Both the position numbers and the translations under genes were made by a program. From CAYLYU01 sp964501925 (GTDB taxonomy: Bacteria > Pseudomonadota > Zetaproteobacteria > Mariprofundales > Mariprofundaceae): DNA of 47,352 nucleotides. Below are positions 32,274 through 40,835 of this stretch, in pieces (the stretch's first letter is position 1; each line of letters starts with the position of its first letter). The stretch is from the NCBI GenBank assembly GCA_964501925.1, contig CAZCTM010000015.1:1-47352 (forward strand), given 5' to 3'. The notes beneath the pieces are model-generated. The model was not told where the DNA came from. It saw only the letters and a list, made by a program, of their open reading frames with translations, and searched no databases.

Positions 32274-32349
32274 TGGGGTGGACGATGGGACTCGAACCCA
32301 CAACATCCGGCACCACAAGCCGGGGCTCTACCATTGAGCTACGTCCACC
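32274..32349 (-). tRNA. tRNA-His (GTG)
   Basis: 76 bases. The anticodon loop CTTGTGGT reads GTG. The 5' end carries the extra G-1 facing C73 that marks tRNA-His, and CCA is encoded. Confidence 0.97.
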
Positions 32350-32374
32350 ATTTCAACCCTGCGCAAGGCCGGAC

Positions 32375-32451
32375 TGGCGCGCCTGGCAGGGCTCGAACCT
32401 GCAACCTACGGCTTAGAAGGCCGTTGCTCTATCCTGTTGAGCTACAGGCGC
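32375..32451 (-). tRNA. tRNA-Arg (TCT)
   Basis: 77 bases. The acceptor stem is GCGCCTG/CAGGCGC, the anticodon loop CTTCTAA reads TCT, the T-arm is GGTTCGAGCCC, and CCA is encoded. Confidence 0.97.
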
Positions 32452-32486
32452 CCACCAGCTCGACACGCGATCCTAATCCCCAATAA

Positions 32487-32563
<77 letters not shown>

Positions 32564-32719
32564 TCAGTCTGGGGACTTTCAAGGCGGCGCAACTTACGGT
32601 TCACAACGGAATTCGTCAATGATTTGCTTTCACTTTTCCTTCGGTGAATACTCGGGTGACCGGAAAGAATCCACCTTTTAGGATGCGGTGGCATCAATGA
32701 CCAGACAGTGAGGTATGTC

Positions 32720-33253
32720 ATGCACGCTACAACCATCTGCTGTGTGCGGAGGGGAAAGAAAGTCGCGATCGGAGGGGATGGACAGGTCACCCTTGGCGAC
32801 ACCGTCATCAAGCATGGGGCCCGCAAGATCCGTACCTTGAGAAACGGAAAGATACTGGCTGGTTTTGCCGGCTCGACCGCCGATGCCATGAACCTTTTCG
32901 AACGCTTTGAGGCCAAGCTGGACGAACATGGCGGCAGCCTCACCCGGGCCGCCGTCAGTCTGGCCAAGGACTGGCGCACCGACCGCTACCTGCGAAGGCT
33001 CGAAGCGATGATGATCGTCGCCGATCATGAACGGACCCTGCTTGTCTCCGGATCGGGGGAGGTCCTTGAACCGGATGAAGGTGTACTGGCCATCGGATCA
33101 GGCGGGGCCTACGCCCGTTCCGCCGCCACCGCCCTTCTTCGGTACAGCGACCTCTCCGCACCGGATATCGTGCTCAAGGCCATGCAGATCGCAGCCGAGG
33201 TCTGCATCTACACCAATTCCGAAATACGCCTCGAAACCCTGTCAACGGAGTAA
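32720..33253 (+). CDS. hslV: HslV, peptidase subunit of the HslUV protease
   Basis: A 177-residue threonine protease. The catalytic Thr is in MHATTICCVRRG, so removal of Met-His-Ala is needed to expose it. GGDGQVTLGDTVIKH (about 18-32), ILAGFAGSTADAMNLF and IGSGGAYARSAATALL are the family blocks. I chose ATG 32720, which follows GTGAGG; a GTG at 32708 is an alternative start. hslU follows after 5 bases. It is a typical heat-shock gene pair. Confidence 0.95.
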   Translation: MHATTICCVRRGKKVAIGGDGQVTLGDTVIKHGARKIRTLRNGKILAGFAGSTADAMNLFERFEAKLDEHGGSLTRAAVSLAKDWRTDRYLRRLEAMMIVADHERTLLVSGSGEVLEPDEGVLAIGSGGAYARSAATALLRYSDLSAPDIVLKAMQIAAEVCIYTNSEIRLETLSTE

Positions 33254-33258
33254 ATGTT

Positions 33259-34611
33259 GTGAGCGATTCTATGACACCCCGTGAAATTGTCAGTGAACTG
33301 GACCGTTTCATCATTGGTCAGGATGATGCGAAACGTGCCGTAGCCATCGCGCTGAGAAACCGGTGGCGAAGGCGGCAGGTTCCCTCACCCATGCATGAGG
33401 AGATCACCCCGAAAAACATCCTGATGATCGGACCCACGGGGGTTGGCAAGACCGAGATCGCCCGTCGACTCGCCAGGCTGGCCAAGGCGCCGTTCGTCAA
33501 GATCGAGGCCACCAAATTCACTGAGGTCGGCTATGTCGGCCGGGATGTGGAGTCCATGATCCGGGACCTCGTCGACTCCTCCATCAAGATGGTGCGTGAA
33601 GAGCACCTGATCCAGGTCCAGGCGCGCGCCGAAGAGGCGGCTGAAGAACGCCTGCTCGATATCCTGATTCCCCACCCCGTGCAACCCAGCGGACCCGTGC
33701 CGGCGGATCACAAGAGCGCCAGCCACGAGGCATCCCGCGAAAAAATGCGCCAGCGGCTGCGCAAGGGAGAGCTTGATGACAGGCAGGTGGAGATCGAGGT
33801 GGCAAGCGCTCCCCGCAATCCGGTCCTTGAGATATTCACCGGCCAGGGCAACGAGGAGATTGACCTGAATCTCAAGGATATGTTTGGCAATCTCATTGCG
33901 GGCCAACGCAAGCGCAAACGCATGCCTGTCAGGGAGGCGTTCAAATACCTGAAACAGGAAGAGGCCGATCGCCTGCTGGACATGGACCAGATCAAGCAGG
34001 AGGCCATCAGCCGGGCCGAGAATAACGGCATCATCTTCCTGGATGAAATCGACAAGATTACCCAGCGGAGCGGCTCGGGAAGCGGGGCGGACGTCTCGCG
34101 CGAGGGAGTGCAGCGTGACCTCCTGCCTCTGGTGGAAGGCACGACGGTCAATACCCGCTACGGCCCGGTACGAACGGATCACATCCTGTTCATTGCCTCC
34201 GGCGCCTTTCATCTCGCCAAACCCTCGGATCTTGCGCCCGAACTCCAGGGACGCCTCCCCATTCGGGTGACCCTGCATGCCCTTTCCGAGGAGGATTTCC
34301 GCCGCATTCTGGTGGAGCCGGAATCCTCCCTGACCCGGCAGTACGTGGCCCTGCTGGCTACCGAGGGTTTAAAGGTGGTGTTCAGGGACTCCGGGATCAG
34401 GGAGCTGGCCCGCCTGGCCGCCAAGGTAAACGAGCAGACCGAGAATATAGGCGCCCGCAGACTGCACACGCTGCTCGAACGTGTTCTCGAGCAGGCGAGT
34501 TTTGATGCCCCGGACCTGCACGAAAAAAAGCTGGTAGTGGATGCGGCCTATGTTCGCAAGCAGCTCAAGGATATCAGCGACGATGAGGATCTGAGCCGCT
34601 ACATCCTGTAG
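33259..34611 (+). CDS. hslU: HslU, ATPase subunit of the HslUV protease
   Basis: A 450-residue AAA+ unfoldase. Walker A GPTGVGKT is at 58-65, the pore loop GYVGRDVESM near 92, the inserted I-domain at about 110-245, Walker B IIFLDEIDK near 258, and the C-terminal LSRYIL tail docks into HslV. The start is GTG 33259 (MSDSMTPREIVSELD), which matches the usual N-terminus; ATG 33271 is an alternative. It ends only 7 bases from the convergent cysN stop. Confidence 0.96.
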   Translation: MSDSMTPREIVSELDRFIIGQDDAKRAVAIALRNRWRRRQVPSPMHEEITPKNILMIGPTGVGKTEIARRLARLAKAPFVKIEATKFTEVGYVGRDVESMIRDLVDSSIKMVREEHLIQVQARAEEAAEERLLDILIPHPVQPSGPVPADHKSASHEASREKMRQRLRKGELDDRQVEIEVASAPRNPVLEIFTGQGNEEIDLNLKDMFGNLIAGQRKRKRMPVREAFKYLKQEEADRLLDMDQIKQEAISRAENNGIIFLDEIDKITQRSGSGSGADVSREGVQRDLLPLVEGTTVNTRYGPVRTDHILFIASGAFHLAKPSDLAPELQGRLPIRVTLHALSEEDFRRILVEPESSLTRQYVALLATEGLKVVFRDSGIRELARLAAKVNEQTENIGARRLHTLLERVLEQASFDAPDLHEKKLVVDAAYVRKQLKDISDDEDLSRYIL

Positions 34612-34618
34612 CTTCTTT

Positions 34619-35905
34619 TCAGTTGCAGATCATGCCGGCGCCGACGGTATTGTTGGTAAACGTGTCAATGATGATAAAGCTGCCCGTGGACCGGTTCTCC
34701 GCATAGGCATCGTATACCAGTGGCTTGAGCAGCTTGAATGAGACCCTGCCGATATCATTCATGTTTAACTGATCCGCATGCGTATCCCTCTCAAGGGTGT
34801 TGATATCCGTGCGGTAACAGATCCCGGTGTTCATCGCCCTGACCGAATTGCTGGTCTGCTTGATCACGTATTTCTTGCGCTCAACCAGAGGATCCTCACC
34901 CATCCAGCATACCACGGCCTCAATCTCGCGGCCGGTCCTGGGAAGGTGATGACTGTGCACGATCATATCGCCACGGGAAATGTCGATTTCATCCTCCAGC
35001 GTCAGGGTGATGCTTTGCGGCGCAAACGCCTCCTCAAGTTTGCCGTCAAAGGTGACGATCTCCCTGACCCTCGAGGTGAGATTCGAAGGCAGCACCGTTA
35101 CCTCATCCCCAACCCTGACCACTCCTGAAACAATCCGGCCCATGAACCCGCGGAAGTCCGGCCAGTCAGGTGTCTGGGGACGGTTCACAAGCTGAACCGG
35201 AAACCGGAAATCAAGCTCATCAATCCGGGCGCTGACTTCCAGGGTCTCAAGGGTCTCGAGGATGGTTTTCCCACCATACCACGGCATGTTTTCACCCCGT
35301 TCGACCACCATATCTCCCTGCAGGGCCGAGATGGGTATGCAGATCAGGTCGTGCACACCCTGCCGGGCGCAAAACTCTCTTAATTCGTCCTGAATACCTT
35401 CAAAAACATCCTGGTCGTAGTTGACAAGGTCCATCTTGTTGATGGCCACAATCAGGTGGGGGATACGCAAAAGGCTCAGGATATGGGTATGACGTCTTGT
35501 CTGCGTGAGCACGCCGTTGCGCGCATCAACAAGGATGATTGCGGCATTGGCCGTGCTGGCCCCCGTGACCATGTTCCGCGTGTACTGCTCATGACCGGGG
35601 CAATCCGCCATGATGAACTTTCTCTTCGGGGTGGCAAAGTAGCGATAGGCCACATCAATGGTAATGCCCTGCTCACGCTCGGCCTGCAAACCGTCGGTGA
35701 GCATGGCCAGATCAATCTCCGCAGCAGACGCCACGGTCTTGGCGGTCTTTTTCTTGCGCACTGCCAGGAGCTGATCCTCAAAGGCCCCCTTGGTATCGAC
35801 GAGCAAGCGGCCAATCAATGTTGACTTGCCGTCATCAACGCTGCCGACCGTGACCAGGCGCAGCAGCTCAATTTCCTGACTAAGCTTGAAGTTGAGTTCC
35901 GTCAT
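34619..35905 (-). CDS. cysN: sulfate adenylyltransferase, large (GTPase) subunit
   Basis: A 428-residue EF-Tu-like GTPase that couples GTP hydrolysis to APS formation with CysD. G-motifs are GSVDDGKST (about 21-29), DCPGHEQYTRNM (about 99-110) and NKMDLV (about 155-160). Two beta-barrel domains follow. There is no APS kinase (CysC) domain fused, in keeping with the iron-sulfur APS reductase encoded upstream, which uses APS directly. It is the last gene of the sulfur cluster. Confidence 0.95.
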   Translation of the reverse strand: MTELNFKLSQEIELLRLVTVGSVDDGKSTLIGRLLVDTKGAFEDQLLAVRKKKTAKTVASAAEIDLAMLTDGLQAEREQGITIDVAYRYFATPKRKFIMADCPGHEQYTRNMVTGASTANAAIILVDARNGVLTQTRRHTHILSLLRIPHLIVAINKMDLVNYDQDVFEGIQDELREFCARQGVHDLICIPISALQGDMVVERGENMPWYGGKTILETLETLEVSARIDELDFRFPVQLVNRPQTPDWPDFRGFMGRIVSGVVRVGDEVTVLPSNLTSRVREIVTFDGKLEEAFAPQSITLTLEDEIDISRGDMIVHSHHLPRTGREIEAVVCWMGEDPLVERKKYVIKQTSNSVRAMNTGICYRTDINTLERDTHADQLNMNDIGRVSFKLLKPLVYDAYAENRSTGSFIIIDTFTNNTVGAGMICN

Positions 35906-35983
35906 AACACACCTTTATCCCATTGCAGAGGCATGGAAGGGGGAACAGGCGATAAGTATTTCGATCTTCATCTCCTTGCACTC
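35906..35983 (-). other. cysD-cysN spacer
   Basis: 78 bases between cysD and cysN with no gene, longer than other spacers in the cluster. I see no terminator; the ribosome site of cysN (AGGTG) is at its end. Confidence 0.5.
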
Positions 35984-36886
35984 CTAGAAATATCCTTCTT
36001 TCTTCTTGTCTTCCATGCTGCTGGCACCGTGATCGATGATGCGGGTTTCACGCTCACTGCGTCGCGCCGCGGCAGCCTCGGCAATAATTTCATCAATCGT
36101 GGTCGCGTTGGAACGGACGGCACCGGTGCACGGCACACAGCCCAACGTACGGAACCGACTCATGATCATTTTCGGTTTCTCCCCCTCAAGCAGATGCTGG
36201 GCATCCTCCGCGGGAATAAGCAAGTCCCCCCGTTCCACCATCAGTCGCTTCCTGGCATAGTACAGGGGGACTATGGGTATCCTCTCCTCGCGGATATACA
36301 TCCACACGTCCATCTCGGTCCAGTTCGACAGGGGAAAGACCCGAACGGACTCACCTTCGTGGATACGGGCATTGTAGATGTCCCACAACTCGGGCCGCTG
36401 GTTCTTTGGGTCCCACTGCCCGAATTCGTCGCGAACGGAAAACACGCGCTCCTTGGCCCGCGACCTCTCCTCATCACGTCTGGCACCCCCGAAGGCCGCA
36501 TCGTAGCCACCTTCCTCCAGGGCCTGAAGAAGCGCCTCGGTTTTCAACGCCCCGCAACACCGTGCCACACCATACTGTTTCGGATTCATCTTTTTCGCGA
36601 TGGCCTCTTCATTCCTGTGCACGATCAGCTGCGCACCGATCTCCCTTGTAAAGGCATCGCGAAATGAATACATCTCCCTGAACTTGTAACCGGTGTCCAC
36701 GTGCAGAAGCGGAAACGGCAGGGGTGCCGGGAAAAAGGCCTTCCGCGCGATGTGCACCATGACGCTTGAATCCTTTCCGATCGAATAGAGCATCACGGGA
36801 TTGCGGAACTCGGCCACAACCTCCCGCATGATGTGTATGGACTCGCTTTCGAGGGCCTTCAACTGACTCAGCCTGTGGCTACCCAT
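35984..36886 (-). CDS. cysD: sulfate adenylyltransferase, small (catalytic) subunit
   Basis: A 300-residue PP-loop pyrophosphatase-fold enzyme that makes APS from sulfate and ATP. The PP-loop SIGKDSSVMVH lies at about 36-46. HVDTGYKFREMYSFRD, FGGARRDEERSRAKER and FPLSNWTEMDVWMYI are family blocks. ATG 36886 follows AGGAG. It works with CysN. Confidence 0.96.
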   Translation of the reverse strand: MGSHRLSQLKALESESIHIMREVVAEFRNPVMLYSIGKDSSVMVHIARKAFFPAPLPFPLLHVDTGYKFREMYSFRDAFTREIGAQLIVHRNEEAIAKKMNPKQYGVARCCGALKTEALLQALEEGGYDAAFGGARRDEERSRAKERVFSVRDEFGQWDPKNQRPELWDIYNARIHEGESVRVFPLSNWTEMDVWMYIREERIPIVPLYYARKRLMVERGDLLIPAEDAQHLLEGEKPKMIMSRFRTLGCVPCTGAVRSNATTIDEIIAEAAAARRSERETRIIDHGASSMEDKKKEGYF

Positions 36887-36940
36887 TGCTCACTCCTACT
36901 CCGGAACCGTTCCGCCATGCGCCAGCCATCCCTAGCCGGT

Positions 36941-37666
36941 TCATGATCGTTTTTCTCCCTTCTGAATGGGATTCATGTGCAAACCACATTCCGCCGCCGC
37001 ATGCTCCTCTTGTTCCCACCACCAGCGGCCTGCCCGTGGATCCTCACCCACCGTAATGGGACGCGTGCATGGTTCACATCCAATGGAGACATAGTGTTCA
37101 TCATGAAGGCGATTATACGGAACATCATGGGCACGGATATAGTCCCAGACGTCCTGCCAGCCCCATTCGATCAGTGGATTGTACTTGATCAGCCCGAAGA
37201 CCGGATCATCCTCAATTGCCTGCATATCCCGTCTGTCTTTCGACTGGTCCCGTGTTCTGCCGGTAATCCATGCCTCCATGCCCCTCAGGGCACGCCGCAA
37301 TGGCCTAACCTTGCGAATCTCGCAACACAACTTGCGATTCTCCACCGAATGATAAAACAGGTTCAGCCCTCGACGGCGCACCATTTCCTCCACCTCGTGC
37401 GCGTCAGGACAGATGACTTCGATATCAATATTGTAATGGTTGCGGCATTCATCAATAAGGTCATAGGTAGCCTGGGGCAGTCGTCCGGTATCCAGCGTCA
37501 CTATCCTGATGCCGGGTGTATGTCTTGAAATAAGATCAACCAGCACCATGCCTTCAGCCCCAAAACTGCACGGATATGCCAGCTTACTGCCATGGCGGCG
37601 CACTGCCAGTCGAAGCAATTGTATCGACTGGTCTTGCAGATCCGATCTGTCGGGAGTCTTGCTCAT
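36941..37666 (-). CDS. cysH: APS reductase (iron-sulfur type CysH)
   Basis: A 241-residue PP-loop reductase that converts adenylyl sulfate to sulfite. SFGAEGMVLVDLI is at 34-46 and LDTGRLP at 58-64. The 4Fe-4S ligands are Cys114-Cys115 and Cys197-x2-Cys200. The catalytic Cys227 is in ECGLH near the C-terminus. The paired cysteines mark the APS-specific type rather than the PAPS-specific one, so no CysC is needed. It lies between the UspA-like gene and cysD. Confidence 0.95.
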   Translation of the reverse strand: MSKTPDRSDLQDQSIQLLRLAVRRHGSKLAYPCSFGAEGMVLVDLISRHTPGIRIVTLDTGRLPQATYDLIDECRNHYNIDIEVICPDAHEVEEMVRRRGLNLFYHSVENRKLCCEIRKVRPLRRALRGMEAWITGRTRDQSKDRRDMQAIEDDPVFGLIKYNPLIEWGWQDVWDYIRAHDVPYNRLHDEHYVSIGCEPCTRPITVGEDPRAGRWWWEQEEHAAAECGLHMNPIQKGEKRS

Positions 37667-37675
37667 CTCTTGCTG

Positions 37676-38155
37676 TCACCCCTCTTTTTGTTCATCGTCA
37701 ATCACATCCACCGGGAAACTGATCTGCTCAAGCAGATCATCGACCGGCGAGCCAAGCAGGATTCGCTTCAGGTTCGAGACATGGTGTCCGCATACCACCG
37801 CATGATCGATCTTCTGTTCACGAATGACATCCAGGCATGTCGAGATAAAGTCCCCTTCCCGCAGTTCGGACCTGAAGGGGACGCCCTCCTTCGCAAAGCG
37901 TTCCTTCAACTGATGAAGGATCCGCTCACCCTGATTCCTGAACTCATCCTCGATGGCCCGAACCACCCGCTGACTTGGATGATCGCCCACAAAGCCCGAA
38001 TCACTGAGATGCGAGGCCATGCGTTTGGCCGCCTTATCATCCAGAACGATCAGGGCGGTGACGGACGCACCCTCTTTTCGGGCCAGATTCAGGGTAAAAT
38101 CAACCGTACGCGGTGACTCATCCACATCGGACAGGACCATCAGGATATGCCGCAT
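37676..38155 (-). CDS. universal stress protein (UspA) domain protein
   Basis: A 159-residue single-domain UspA protein. It starts MRHILMVLSDVDESPRTVDF and ends with GHHVSNLKRILLGSPVDDLL and FPVDVI, the UspA nucleotide-binding loop in slightly altered form (GHH instead of the common GxxG). The open frame extends far upstream inside the transporter gene, but ATG 38155 overlaps the transporter stop (TGATG), so this start is clear. It may regulate the sulfate transporter, with which it is coupled. Confidence 0.85.
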   Translation of the reverse strand: MRHILMVLSDVDESPRTVDFTLNLARKEGASVTALIVLDDKAAKRMASHLSDSGFVGDHPSQRVVRAIEDEFRNQGERILHQLKERFAKEGVPFRSELREGDFISTCLDVIREQKIDHAVVCGHHVSNLKRILLGSPVDDLLEQISFPVDVIDDEQKEG

Positions 38156-39576
38156 CACCAGCTCCTGCCAAGAAGCGGCCAGATCAGCCAGGCCGTCACC
38201 ATGAAGAGGCACCAGACCGAAACGGACATCACAATTCCCCTGCGGATCATTCTGTGCAATCTGACGTAACCGGTGGAATAGACCAGCGCATTGGCCGGCG
38301 TCCCCATCGGCAGGACAAAGGAAAAACCGGCGATAATTGCGACAGCCAGGGTCGTGCTCACCACATTCATGCCCGCAGCTTCTCCAAGTGGAATGGCAAT
38401 GGGCAGAAGGATGGCTACGGCTGCCGCATTGCTGACCGTTTCCGTTAGCAGCAATGTAACCAGGGCCATGCTCGCCAGCAATGCCACGCTCGAAATACCG
38501 GCTGGCAGAAGGGAGTTCGCCACCCAGGCCGCCGCACCCGTAACCGCCAGCGCCTTGCCAATGGCAATGGCACCACCGTACATCAGGACAACGCCCCAGT
38601 TGACATATTCCTCGACATCCCGCCAGGTCACAAGACGGAGAAAGAACATCACCACCACGGCAGCCAGGGCAATGTTGGCCAGACCATACGCGTGACCCAT
38701 GATCACCCATGCCGCCACGGTCATCAGCATGATGGCGGCCATCCACTTTCCCTTGCTGGAAAGCGGACCCAGTTCCAGTTGCTTCTGCCTCAGACGCTCA
38801 CTGGCCCCTGCAATGTTCACATCCACACCACGCACACAGCACAACAGGACAACAGCCGCAACCAACAGCATGCTCAGCACCAGGGGCGCGGCAGCAACGG
38901 TCCAGTCCAGGAACGCGATCTGCTCCCCCCTGACCTCTTCCAGAATGCCGATCGCCAAAGGACCTCGAGCGCCACCCAGCAATGTGGCCACACCGCCAAT
39001 GATGGCCCCCCATGCCATCGCAAGGAAAAGCCCTGTGGCAAAGCGGTGACCGCGAGGAAGCTCGAGGCCGTGGACGATTTCAAGAATAATGGGGAGGAAA
39101 ATGGCAGCCACCGCATGCTCCGGCATAAAAAAGGCCATGAACGCGGGAAGCAGCAGGACAGCAAGAAGCAGGCGTCTTGGTCCACCGCCAACATTTTTCA
39201 GGATACCCAACGCAAGCTGCTCGGACAAACCGGTTTTCATCACGCCGGCAGCCAGGATAAAGGCTCCAAGAATGAAAAAGACGGCTGTGTTGCCAAACAG
39301 ACTGTAGGAATCCGAGGCAGGCAGAATTCCCAGCATTGGAATCAGGGCCAGTCCAAGAAGGGAAGTCACGGCAAGTGGCAAAAGCTGGGTCGCCCACAGA
39401 ACCAGGCACAGGCCAAAGACAACCAGCGCCTTCCATCCCGCTTCCGACAGACCCTGGGCCGGCTGTATCTTCAGCATCCACCACGTAATCATCGCAAGAA
39501 TAAGAATAGCGACAAAAGGGATGCTTCGACGAACCAGCAAGGCAGGCAAGGGCCTGCGATCAATGGCAACTGTCAT
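38155..39576 (-). CDS. DASS (SLC13-type) anion transporter, probable sulfate importer
   Basis: 473 residues with 11-12 hydrophobic segments. DASS hallmarks are LAVTSLLGLALIPMLGI (about 67-83) and a second half with TETVSNAAAVAILLPIAIPLG (about 375-395) and the C-terminal signature FSFVLPMGTPANALVYSTGY (about 418-437), where sodium and anion sites lie. Sulfate is the likely substrate because all neighbours are sulfate assimilation genes; dicarboxylates are the alternative. It overlaps the UspA gene. Confidence 0.85.
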   Translation of the reverse strand: MTVAIDRRPLPALLVRRSIPFVAILILAMITWWMLKIQPAQGLSEAGWKALVVFGLCLVLWATQLLPLAVTSLLGLALIPMLGILPASDSYSLFGNTAVFFILGAFILAAGVMKTGLSEQLALGILKNVGGGPRRLLLAVLLLPAFMAFFMPEHAVAAIFLPIILEIVHGLELPRGHRFATGLFLAMAWGAIIGGVATLLGGARGPLAIGILEEVRGEQIAFLDWTVAAAPLVLSMLLVAAVVLLCCVRGVDVNIAGASERLRQKQLELGPLSSKGKWMAAIMLMTVAAWVIMGHAYGLANIALAAVVVMFFLRLVTWRDVEEYVNWGVVLMYGGAIAIGKALAVTGAAAWVANSLLPAGISSVALLASMALVTLLLTETVSNAAAVAILLPIAIPLGEAAGMNVVSTTLAVAIIAGFSFVLPMGTPANALVYSTGYVRLHRMIRRGIVMSVSVWCLFMVTAWLIWPLLGRSW

Positions 39577-39579
39577 GGG

Positions 39580-40821
39580 TTACCGACTGGAACGACTTGT
39601 GTCATCTGCATAGTGAACGCGCAGATTCCGTCTCCAGTTGTCGAGCATGGAACCCACACGCCTGCCCACTGTGGAAAGCGCCAGATCCCCCAGGCGTTCA
39701 CGCAGGCTCGCTTCCCGTCCCAGCATGAACCGCCCCTCCACGGGGGTCATCACCCGTCCCATGTTCCGCAAACGCCTTAAGGGAATCTTGGCGTATTGAA
39801 GCGTCTCGTAGAGGTGCAGAAAGACGGTCTCCAGTTGTTGCAGTGAAGGACGCGAAACATCCTCAAGGGGGGTTCCGGGCAATGGTCGGAAGGGCTGCAG
39901 CAAAGGCACCACACCCGAGCTAACCAGATCTTCCACCCCCGCCATGGTCGACTCGACGGGTTCAAGACCCACAATCAGGTTGCTGACCACGGCCCCTGCG
40001 GGAAAGGTCTGCACCGCCCGTTCCAGGGTCTGGCGGACGGCCGTCTGCCCTCCATGTTCTTCCTTTCCGGGACAGAGGCGGGCAAAGGAGTCAGGATCAT
40101 ACAGTTCGAGATTGCAGATAAAAACATCAATGCCGGCACCGTAGAGCTCGTCGACGACCTGAACATCCTGCGGGGCCACGGTTTCCAGGGCAATCTGCTT
40201 GCCCGGCAGATGCCTGCGCAACAGCTCGACGACTGGCAGTAACCTGTACAGCCCGCATCCCGAATCCGGGGAATAGCCATTGTAAAGGTAGACCGTATCC
40301 ACTTCCCGTTCGCTCTGGGCGGCATGAAGCACCTCAACAAGCTCCAGTGGATCACGCATGGGCGGCACCCGCTCGTTGAGCATCGAGTCATACAGGCAGT
40401 AGCGGCATGACTGTCCCTCCACAGCGAAGAAACCGCATCCCAGGAAGGGGTGCAGGATCAGCACCTTGTCATGCAGGGCCGAAAAGGCCCCCATCCGTGC
40501 CCCCCGTTTTGTGAGCTGGCGGTAAAAGCGGGGAACCTGCTGCATTTGTACAGGAAGCCGCTTGCCACCGCACTCAATAAAATACCTGTCCCGCTCCCGG
40601 ACCAGACTGATCGGACTTGATTCCGTATAGGGCTGGCCCACGGGTACGGTTGTCCAGTGCCCGCTTGGCAGCACCATGTCAATCACCGTCTCACCCGCAT
40701 TGGTCTGGGAGATCCACTGGGATGGCTTATCCAGTCCGTCTGGCAGGGCGACACCAAAGCTGACCAGGGCGAGTTTGGTCAGCCCGGGATTGGTCAGCAG
40801 TTCACTTGAAGCAAGGGGCAT
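39580..40821 (-). CDS. radical SAM-like protein of unknown function in the sulfur cluster
   Basis: A 413-residue protein. Cys129, Cys139 and Cys142 form C-x9-C-x2-C (start LGCGFF, end CRYCLYD) instead of the common C-x3-C-x2-C. The following YLYNGYSPDSG (about 185-195), repeated strand-helix units and NLIVGLEPVE with PFRPLPGTPL are what a radical SAM barrel shows. The N-terminal 110 residues form a separate beta-rich domain. I chose ATG 40821; a GTG at 40866 would overlap the sulfite reductase gene by 31 bases. It sits between sir-tusA and the transporter, 3 bases before the latter. The reaction is unknown; a role in sulfur transfer or cofactor making is inference. Confidence 0.75.
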   Translation of the reverse strand: MPLASSELLTNPGLTKLALVSFGVALPDGLDKPSQWISQTNAGETVIDMVLPSGHWTTVPVGQPYTESSPISLVRERDRYFIECGGKRLPVQMQQVPRFYRQLTKRGARMGAFSALHDKVLILHPFLGCGFFAVEGQSCRYCLYDSMLNERVPPMRDPLELVEVLHAAQSEREVDTVYLYNGYSPDSGCGLYRLLPVVELLRRHLPGKQIALETVAPQDVQVVDELYGAGIDVFICNLELYDPDSFARLCPGKEEHGGQTAVRQTLERAVQTFPAGAVVSNLIVGLEPVESTMAGVEDLVSSGVVPLLQPFRPLPGTPLEDVSRPSLQQLETVFLHLYETLQYAKIPLRRLRNMGRVMTPVEGRFMLGREASLRERLGDLALSTVGRRVGSMLDNWRRNLRVHYADDTSRSSR

Positions 40822-40835
40822 AGGGGCGCCGGAAT

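Noticed and set aside
38156..38746. Long upstream extension of the UspA frame inside the transporter gene
   Set aside because: It is the shadow frame of the membrane protein, full of Gly/Cys/His. The UspA start at 38155 overlaps the transporter stop.
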